Shown piece by piece: positions 21,558 to 26,773 of a stretch of DNA of 26,773 nucleotides; position 1 is the stretch's first letter, and the number at the start of each line of letters is the position of its first letter. This stretch comes from Anderseniella sp964390445. GTDB taxonomy: Bacteria > Pseudomonadota > Alphaproteobacteria > Rhizobiales > Aestuariivirgaceae. The DNA is taken from the NCBI GenBank assembly GCA_964390445.1, contig CAYMJJ010000029.1, positions 1 through 26,773 of the forward strand, in the 5' to 3' direction. Under the pieces are notes generated by a model. It ran no database searches. It saw only the letters and a program-made list of their open reading frames with translations, and had not been told where the DNA came from. The translations under genes and the position numbers were made by a program.

Positions 21558-24343
21558 CGACGGCGAAGCCCCGCAAGGGGCGCAAGAATACCGCCAAGAC
21601 CGGTTCTGGCGGCAAGTCACCCGTGACAAAAGCCAAGGCGGCAAAGCAGGCTGCAGAGCCGTCGCCGGTTGATCCCGCCGCCCCGGCCAGCCCGGCTGCT
21701 GCGAGCCCGTCGTTCGTGCAGTCCGTGCGCGATGGCAGTTTCTTCGGCTCTATTGCGCGCTGGTCCTGCAACCATGCCTGGATGGTCCTACTTGCGTTCA
21801 TCGCGCTGGCCATCGCCGGGGCCACGTTGGCGGCCAACAAGCTGACGGTCGATACCGACCCCGGCCTGATGATCTCCAGTGATCTTGAGTTCCGCAAGAA
21901 ATTCAACGCCTTCAATGAAACCTTCCCGGCGGTGGATGCCAATTTCGTGTTCATCGTGGATGGCGAGGATCCGGAGGTCGCGCGTGATGCCGCCTACCGG
22001 CTGGCACAGCGCATGCGTCAGCAGCCAGATCTGTTCTCCCACGTAATGGCCCCCGGCACCGGCGAGTTCTTCGACAAGTATGGCGTGCTCTATGCTTCGC
22101 CGGAACAGGTCAAAGAGCTCGTGGATGGCATCGTGCAGTCTGCCCCGATGCTCAACGGGCTGGCCTCGCAACCAAACCTGGCAGGCCTGTCGGGTGTGCT
22201 AAACGAGGTGACGGCCTACACCCAGGCGGGCCGCGCGCCGGAAGGGTTTGACGGCTTCCTCAACAGCCTCGCTGCGACCGTCGAGGCTGAAACAGCCGGT
22301 ACGCCGAAGCCGATGGACTGGCTGGCGATTGCCGATGACGAACCCGGCGTGACCGGCAACCGCTGGTTCGTGCTGACCAAGCCGGTGCTGGACTTTACCC
22401 AGCTTGAAGCCGCCGCCGGTCCGATGACAGCGGCACGCGCGCTGATCACCGATCCGCAGGTGACCGGCAATGGCGCAGTCACCATACGGCTGACCGGCGA
22501 AGGCGCCATGGATGCCGAGGAATTCGAGGCAGTCACCAAGGGCGCGGCCATTGCCGGCATCGTGTCGTTCATCATCGTGTCGGTCACCATCTTCTTCGGC
22601 ATGCCCAGCCTGCGGCTGATCTTTCCGGCGATGGCGCTTATCGTGCTTGGCTTCCTGATCAATGCGGGCTTTGCCACCGTGTCGATCGGTTACCTCAACA
22701 TGATCTCGGTGGCCTTTGCGGTGCTGTTCATCGGGTTGGGCGTGGACTATGCGGTGCACGTCATCCTGCGCTACGCCGAAGAGCGCGCACGCGGGTTTGA
22801 CCGGACAGAAGCGGCGGTTAAGTCCGTGACCAAGATGGGACCTGCGCTGGGCCTGTGCACGCTGACCACGGCACTGGCGTTCCTGGCCTTCGTGCCGACC
22901 AGCTTCGTTGGCATGGCGCAGCTTGGCATCATTGCATCAGGCGGCATGGTGATCGCCTTCGTGGCGTCAATCACGCTGGTGCCGGCGGTGTTGAAACTGG
23001 TCCCGGACAACCAGCGCAAGATCGAGCGCAAGCTGTCTGCTGCGGCGGCACACGAGGCCGCACCCGGTGACAACAGGTCATATGTTCGCGCCATCGCATC
23101 CATCGTCGTGATCACCCTGGGCGTGATCGCCCTCGGCACCATTCCGCAAGCCCGCTTCGATGGTGACCCGGTCAACCTGAAGGATCCCGAGGCACCGTCC
23201 GTGGCGACATTCCTGGACGTGGCAAGAGACGAAGCCGGTGTTCATTACACCGCTGAATACGTGTCGCAACCCGGCGAGCCGGCCCGCGAGATGGCGCAGA
23301 AGTTCGCTGACCTGCAGATCGTCAATGACGTAGTCACCATCGAGAAGTTCCTGCCTGACCAGCAAGACGAGAAGCTTGCCCAGCTGGCGCGGTTGGAGGG
23401 CCTTGTAGCAAGCCAGGTTGAGGCTGATGCCGACATTGGCGCGCCTGCACGCGCGCGCATGCTCGAGGTGATGTCGACCAACATGGCGACGCTGGCGTCA
23501 GTTGAGGATGCACCTGCTGACCTGAGGAGCGCAGCGACGCGCATGGAGACTGCCGTTGAGGCGTTCCAGCAGGCCAGGGGCGATGATGCCGATGCCGTGC
23601 AGCAGCTTGAGACAAACCTGTTCTCTGGTCTGCCGGCGCTTCTGCAGCAGGTCAACCAGATGGCCTCGCTCGAACGCGTTACGGTGGAAACCCTTGATGA
23701 AAGCGTGCGCGAACGCTACGTCGCGCCGGACGGCAGCTGGCGGCTGGAAATTTCACCCAGCGGTGACATGCGCGATGCCGGCAAGCTGTACGAGTTCGTG
23801 GATGCGGTGAAGTCGGTTTCGCCGGACACCATCGGGGCAGCTGGCAACGTGGCAGGGTCTGCCCGCGCGGTGGCTGAAGCGATGGTGCTGGCAACGCTTG
23901 CCGCGTTTGCGCTGGTCATCCTGATCGTCTGGCCGGCGCTGCGCAATGTCAGGGACGTGGCACTGGTGCTGGCACCGCTGCTGCTGGCTGCAAGCCTGAT
24001 GATCGGCTACACGGTGGTGTTCGACTCACCCTTCAACTTTGCCAACGTCATTGTGCTGCCGCTTTTGCTTGGCTTGGGTGTGGACTCAAGCATTCACTAC
24101 GTCATGCGTGCCAGGGAAGGCGACAACGGCACCGACGTGACCGGCACATCAACTCCTCGTGCAGTGATGATTTCGGCCATGACAACCATCGGGTCGTTCG
24201 GCACATTGTGGCTGTCTGCCCACCGCGGCATGGCAAGCATGGGTGAACTTCTGACCATCGCCATTCTGGTAACGCTGGTATGTACCCTCATCGTGTTGCC
24301 CCAGCTTATCGAGTGGGCCTACAAGAAGCGCGCCAGTGGCTAA
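21554..24343 (+). CDS. hpnN: Hopanoid-associated RND (MMPL) transporter
   Basis: A 929-residue inner-membrane RND protein of the HpnN type, thought to move hopanoids to the outer membrane. Helix 1 (about 77-95, AWMVLLAFIALAIAGATLAA) is followed by a periplasmic loop starting KLTVDTDPGLMIS. A first bundle has FIGLGVDYAVHVILRYAEERARG, then a second large loop, and a second bundle has LLGLGVDSSIHYVMRAREG, the paired GLGVD motifs typical of MMPL/HpnN proteins. Oddly, about 55 extra N-terminal residues precede helix 1, rich in Lys, Ala and Pro. The ATG at 21554 overlaps the hpnO stop with AAGG upstream, so this extension appears to be translated. Confidence 0.9.
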   Translation: MTTAKPRKGRKNTAKTGSGGKSPVTKAKAAKQAAEPSPVDPAAPASPAAASPSFVQSVRDGSFFGSIARWSCNHAWMVLLAFIALAIAGATLAANKLTVDTDPGLMISSDLEFRKKFNAFNETFPAVDANFVFIVDGEDPEVARDAAYRLAQRMRQQPDLFSHVMAPGTGEFFDKYGVLYASPEQVKELVDGIVQSAPMLNGLASQPNLAGLSGVLNEVTAYTQAGRAPEGFDGFLNSLAATVEAETAGTPKPMDWLAIADDEPGVTGNRWFVLTKPVLDFTQLEAAAGPMTAARALITDPQVTGNGAVTIRLTGEGAMDAEEFEAVTKGAAIAGIVSFIIVSVTIFFGMPSLRLIFPAMALIVLGFLINAGFATVSIGYLNMISVAFAVLFIGLGVDYAVHVILRYAEERARGFDRTEAAVKSVTKMGPALGLCTLTTALAFLAFVPTSFVGMAQLGIIASGGMVIAFVASITLVPAVLKLVPDNQRKIERKLSAAAAHEAAPGDNRSYVRAIASIVVITLGVIALGTIPQARFDGDPVNLKDPEAPSVATFLDVARDEAGVHYTAEYVSQPGEPAREMAQKFADLQIVNDVVTIEKFLPDQQDEKLAQLARLEGLVASQVEADADIGAPARARMLEVMSTNMATLASVEDAPADLRSAATRMETAVEAFQQARGDDADAVQQLETNLFSGLPALLQQVNQMASLERVTVETLDESVRERYVAPDGSWRLEISPSGDMRDAGKLYEFVDAVKSVSPDTIGAAGNVAGSARAVAEAMVLATLAAFALVILIVWPALRNVRDVALVLAPLLLAASLMIGYTVVFDSPFNFANVIVLPLLLGLGVDSSIHYVMRAREGDNGTDVTGTSTPRAVMISAMTTIGSFGTLWLSAHRGMASMGELLTIAILVTLVCTLIVLPQLIEWAYKKRASG

Positions 24344-24367
24344 TCCGCACACCATGTGCAGGGTCTA

Positions 24368-24429
24368 TTGACCTAAAAGCGATCTGGGGCAATTTAGACG
24401 CAATTCCGTTTGCCGGGGCCCGAAACGGA
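24368..24429 (+). promoter_or_regulatory. hpnH leader: weak promoter and hairpin
   Basis: In the 118-base gap between hpnN and hpnH, TTGACC (24368-24373) and AATTTA (24391-24396) with a 17-base spacer form a weak promoter. Downstream, TCCGTTT (24405-24411) and AAACGGA (24423-24429) form a perfect 7-bp inverted repeat around an 11-base GC-rich loop, 32 bases before the GTG start. There is no T-run, so it is not an intrinsic terminator for hpnN. Confidence 0.4.
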
Positions 24430-24461
24430 CATGCAAAACAAGATAGCAAGGTATTGAAACC

Positions 24462-25592
24462 GTGACAGTTCCGTTCATGCAACAAGTGCGCGTTGGCGCC
24501 TATGTGATGAAACAGAAGCTCAAGGGCAACAAGCGCTACCCGCTGGTGCTGATGCTTGAGCCACTGTTCAAGTGCAACCTGGCCTGCGCCGGCTGTGGCA
24601 AGATAGATTATCCCAAGCCGATCCTGGACAAGCGCCTGTCACCGCAGGAGTGCTTTGACGCCGTTGATGAGTGCGGCGCACCCATTGTCGCCATCCCCGG
24701 CGGTGAGCCGCTGATCCACAAGGAAATCGGCGAGATCGTTGAAGGCCTGGTGGCGCGCAAGAAGTACGTGTCGCTGTGCACCAATGCGCTGTTGCTGGAA
24801 AAGAAGCTGCACCTGTTCAAGCCGTCACCCTACCTGTTCTTCTCCGTTCACCTCGACGGCCTGAAGGACCACCATGACAAGTCGGTGTGTCAGACCGGCG
24901 TGTTCGACCGCGCCATCTCCGCCATCAAGGCGGCGCAGGCCAAGGGCTTCCAGGTCAACGCCAACGCGACCATCTTCGACGGCCACGCGCCCGAGGACAT
25001 CGCCAAGTTCCTCGACATGACCACGGCGATGGGCGTCAATGTTTCGATTTCTCCCGGCTTCATGTACGAGCGCGCGCCCGACCAGGAAAACTTCCTTTCG
25101 CGGCGCAAGACCAAGCAGTTGTTCCGTGACGTTTTCAAGCTGGGCAAGGGCAAGAAGTGGGCACTGTCACACTCGACCCTGTTCCTCGATTTCCTTGCCG
25201 GCAACCAGGAATACATGTGCTCGCCGTGGGGCATGCCGACCCGCAACGTGTTCGGCTGGCAAAAGCCGTGCTACCTGCTCGGTGAAGGCTACGTGAAGAC
25301 CTACAAGGAACTCATGGAAACCACCGACTGGGAAAAGTACGGCACGGGCCGCTATGAAAAGTGCGCCAACTGCATGGCCCATTGCGGCTATGAGCCAACC
25401 GCTGCCGCAGATGCCACGTCCAACCCGCTGAAGGCCCTCGTGGTTGCCCTGCGCGGCGTCAAGACCGAAGGCGACTTCGCGCCAGAAATCGACCTGACGC
25501 AGGCACGCAAGGCCGACTACGACCTGCACGAAGAGCATGTGGCCAAGGTGATGAAGAACATTCATACCCCGACGAACATCGCGGCGGAGTAA
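24462..25592 (+). CDS. hpnH: Adenosyl hopane synthase, radical SAM protein HpnH
   Basis: A 376-residue radical SAM enzyme that joins the 5'-deoxyadenosyl group to diploptene to form adenosylhopane, the first step of the extended hopanoid side chain. The [4Fe-4S] motif CNLACAGC gives Cys38, Cys42 and Cys45. GGEPL (the SAM-binding GGE motif) follows near residue 80, and VHLDGLKDHHD is typical of the family. A C-terminal Cys cluster, Cys301, Cys304 and Cys308 in CANCMAHCGYE, belongs to the DUF3463 tail. The GTG at 24462 gives a VTVPFMQQVRVGAYVMKQKL start that matches the usual HpnH N-terminus. It faces hpnG across a shared terminator. Confidence 0.95.
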   Translation: MTVPFMQQVRVGAYVMKQKLKGNKRYPLVLMLEPLFKCNLACAGCGKIDYPKPILDKRLSPQECFDAVDECGAPIVAIPGGEPLIHKEIGEIVEGLVARKKYVSLCTNALLLEKKLHLFKPSPYLFFSVHLDGLKDHHDKSVCQTGVFDRAISAIKAAQAKGFQVNANATIFDGHAPEDIAKFLDMTTAMGVNVSISPGFMYERAPDQENFLSRRKTKQLFRDVFKLGKGKKWALSHSTLFLDFLAGNQEYMCSPWGMPTRNVFGWQKPCYLLGEGYVKTYKELMETTDWEKYGTGRYEKCANCMAHCGYEPTAAADATSNPLKALVVALRGVKTEGDFAPEIDLTQARKADYDLHEEHVAKVMKNIHTPTNIAAE

Positions 25593-25640
25593 TCGCTGCG
25601 CAGCGGCAGGGCCACATGGGTCCTTCAGATGTCGAACGAG

Positions 25641-25672
25641 AAAATGCCCTGGCTGGATGGCCGGGGCATTTT
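25641..25672. terminator. Bidirectional terminator between hpnH and hpnG
   Basis: AAAATGCCCTGGC (25641-25653) pairs with GCCGGGGCATTTT (25660-25672) in a 13-bp stem with one T-G pair and a 6-base loop. The A-run on one side and T-run on the other make it work in both directions, ending the convergent hpnH and hpnG transcripts. It lies 49 bases after the hpnH stop and 4 bases from the hpnG stop. Confidence 0.85.
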
Positions 25673-25676
25673 GGTT

Positions 25677-26399
25677 TCAGGCTGGCAGGCCGAACCCCGC
25701 TCCAAGTGCCTTGCAAACGGCACTGAGCTGCTTTTGCGCACGAGACGACTTGCGACCGAGCGCGATGAGCCCTGGCAGGTCTGCCGGGTGGTTCATCAGC
25801 CCCTTGAGCAATCCCTTCAGATCGAGGTTGCCATCGGACTTGACGGCATTTGCCGTGGCGCGGGGCAGGCTGTCAGTTGCCTCGTCCACTATGATGCGAA
25901 TGGCCAGGAACGGCACATTCAGACGTCTTGCGGCATGGGCGATGCCCGCGCTTTCCATGTCCACGGCACAGGCACCAAGTCGCGTTGCGATGTCGTGCTT
26001 GTCCGCGGTGGACGAGATGACGTCCTGGGCGGTGAACAACCGGCCGGCGTGCGGGTCGAGGTGGGACAGCTGCGTCATGACAGTCGCATGCCAGTTCACG
26101 TTTGCGTCGAAGCGCTCATCAGCTTCCCGGGTGATGACGGTCTCCGGGACGATGACGCTGCCGCTGCGCAGTGCCAGGTCCAACCCGCCACAAAACCCGA
26201 CGGAAACCAGCCCGGCGAGCCTGCCACGGCCGCGCCCCAGCTGTTCTGCGGCCAGATAACCGGCAGCCCGCCCCATGCCTGCCTGGACCAGCCTGAACTG
26301 TGCGCAGTCGCCGCCCAGCACCTTGCGCGCTACCCCGTATTCCTGGGCAAGCGCGGTGACGACGCCGACTGGCGCCGCTATTGCGGATTGGACCGTCAT
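25677..26399 (-). CDS. hpnG: Hopanoid-associated nucleoside phosphorylase HpnG
   Basis: A 240-residue member of the MTA/SAH nucleosidase and phosphorylase superfamily. PVGVVTALAQEYGVARKVLGG opens the fold, VQAGMGRAAG and LVSVGFCGGLDLALRSGSVIVPETV form the ribose/phosphate region, and VDMESAGIAHAARRLNVPFLAIRIIVDEATDSLP carries the conserved MES motif (ribose contact) and the downstream Asp that binds purine. HpnG removes adenine from adenosylhopane, the product of HpnH, giving the phosphoribosyl intermediate. ATG 26399 was chosen (MTVQSAIAAP); a TTG at 26411 would add four residues. It lies 45 bases after the shc stop on the same strand and is probably co-transcribed with it. Confidence 0.92.
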   Translation of the reverse strand: MTVQSAIAAPVGVVTALAQEYGVARKVLGGDCAQFRLVQAGMGRAAGYLAAEQLGRGRGRLAGLVSVGFCGGLDLALRSGSVIVPETVITREADERFDANVNWHATVMTQLSHLDPHAGRLFTAQDVISSTADKHDIATRLGACAVDMESAGIAHAARRLNVPFLAIRIIVDEATDSLPRATANAVKSDGNLDLKGLLKGLMNHPADLPGLIALGRKSSRAQKQLSAVCKALGAGFGLPA

Positions 26400-26444
26400 G
26401 ATGGGGAGCAAGTGACGCGGAAACCGAGGAACGTCAAGAAGGAA

Positions 26445-26773
26445 CTACATTCCCCACTGCACGCGCTTGGAGTTGCCGCTCATGAGCCTGGCATACCGGC
26501 CCAGTGCCCAGGTCGGGAAGTAGGCCGAGTAGCCGTGATAGCGCAGGTAGAACACGCGCGGAAAACCGACAGCAGTATACCAGGGTTCGTCCCACTTGGC
26601 GCCGTCGCGAGGTGCATTGGTGATATACTGCGCGCCACGGGCAACGCTGTCGTGCTCGACTTCGCCGGCAGCCATCAGGCCCATCATTGCCCACGCGGTC
26701 TGCGACGGCGTTGAGGCCTTTGCCTCGCCGCGGCGTTCCTTCCAGTAGGTTGCGCCGTCTTCGCCCCAGCCAC
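26445..26773 (-). CDS. shc: Squalene-hopene cyclase, C-terminal fragment
   Basis: The last 109 codons of a gene that continues past the window end. The visible part has GWGEDGATYW, the QW-type repeat STPSQTAWAMMGLMAAGE, a further repeat ARGAQYITNAPRDGAKWDEPWYTAVGFPRVFYLRYHGYSAYFPTWALGRYARL and a short tail, all typical of the alpha-toroid C-terminus of squalene-hopene cyclases. The enzyme, a monotopic inner-membrane protein, cyclises squalene to hopene and hopanol. The catalytic DxDD motif lies outside the window. One deviation is VGFPR where TGFPR is common. Position before hpnG fits the usual shc-hpnG order. Confidence 0.93.
   Translation of the reverse strand, partial: GWGEDGATYWKERRGEAKASTPSQTAWAMMGLMAAGEVEHDSVARGAQYITNAPRDGAKWDEPWYTAVGFPRVFYLRYHGYSAYFPTWALGRYARLMSGNSKRVQWGM

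Noticed and set aside
1..26773. Search by eye for tRNAs, CRISPR repeats, insertion sequences, attachment sites and toxin-antitoxin pairs
   Set aside because: No direct-repeat arrays, transposase motifs, integrase genes or cloverleaf-like segments were recognised; a tRNAscan or ISfinder search could not be run here.

Overview
This GC-rich window reads as the chromosome of an alphaproteobacterium, probably of the Hyphomicrobiales (Rhizobiales) type. The reasons are the block LOG-family gene / LysM protein / Atm1-type ABC exporter / psd / pssA, which I recall as neighbours in that order, and the hopanoid genes at the right end. The sequence alone does not fix the genus. I found no rRNA, tRNA, insertion sequence, phage gene or CRISPR array, and the window is densely packed with overlapping or closely spaced genes.

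Layout. Positions 1-4859 (+): the 3' end of cysS, a 45-residue membrane peptide, cimA (citramalate synthase, isoleucine route), a HutD-family protein, an MFS transporter and a DMT/EamA transporter that may be preceded by an Ile-rich leader peptide. 4843-5466 (-): a LOG-family hydrolase. 5614-7344 (+): a periplasmic Ig-like/LysM protein. 7380-8384 (-): a DUF2946-like protein followed by a PCu(A)C copper chaperone. 8506-10766 (+): a Cys-rich ArsR regulator and an Atm1/HMT1-type ABC exporter. 11048-11506 (+): a YbjQ-like protein behind a strongly structured leader. 11654-13965 (+): psd, pssA (phosphatidylethanolamine synthesis) and arsH. 14031-15035 (+): a Rieske oxygenase with its own palindromic operator. 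15046-19923 (-): a padR - RND adaptor - RND permease operon with an AT-rich inverted repeat at its promoter. 20151-25592 (+): hpnO, hpnN, hpnH. 25677-26773 (-): hpnG and the 3' end of shc.

How the genes work together. The right end is a hopanoid cluster of two convergent units. Shc cyclises squalene, HpnH adds the adenosyl side chain, HpnG removes adenine, HpnO installs the terminal amine (aminobacteriohopanetriol branch) and HpnN moves hopanoids towards the outer membrane. Psd and PssA make the phospholipid partner, and the neighbouring RND pump acts across the same envelope, so the right half has an envelope theme. The middle has a metal and metalloid theme: copper chaperone, DUF2946, thiol-rich ArsR, Atm1 exporter, YbjQ and ArsH.

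The least explained signals are non-coding. They are the multi-stem leader before the YbjQ-like gene (10895-11020), the 19-bp palindrome before the Rieske oxygenase (13982-14000), the possible isoleucine leader/attenuator before the DMT exporter (3774-3921), the PadR operator (19956-19993) and the hairpin before hpnH (24405-24429). I found no clearly new multigene defence or biosynthetic system. The best candidates for undescribed biology are the YbjQ leader RNA and the combination of a two-site thiol-rich ArsR with an Atm1 exporter.
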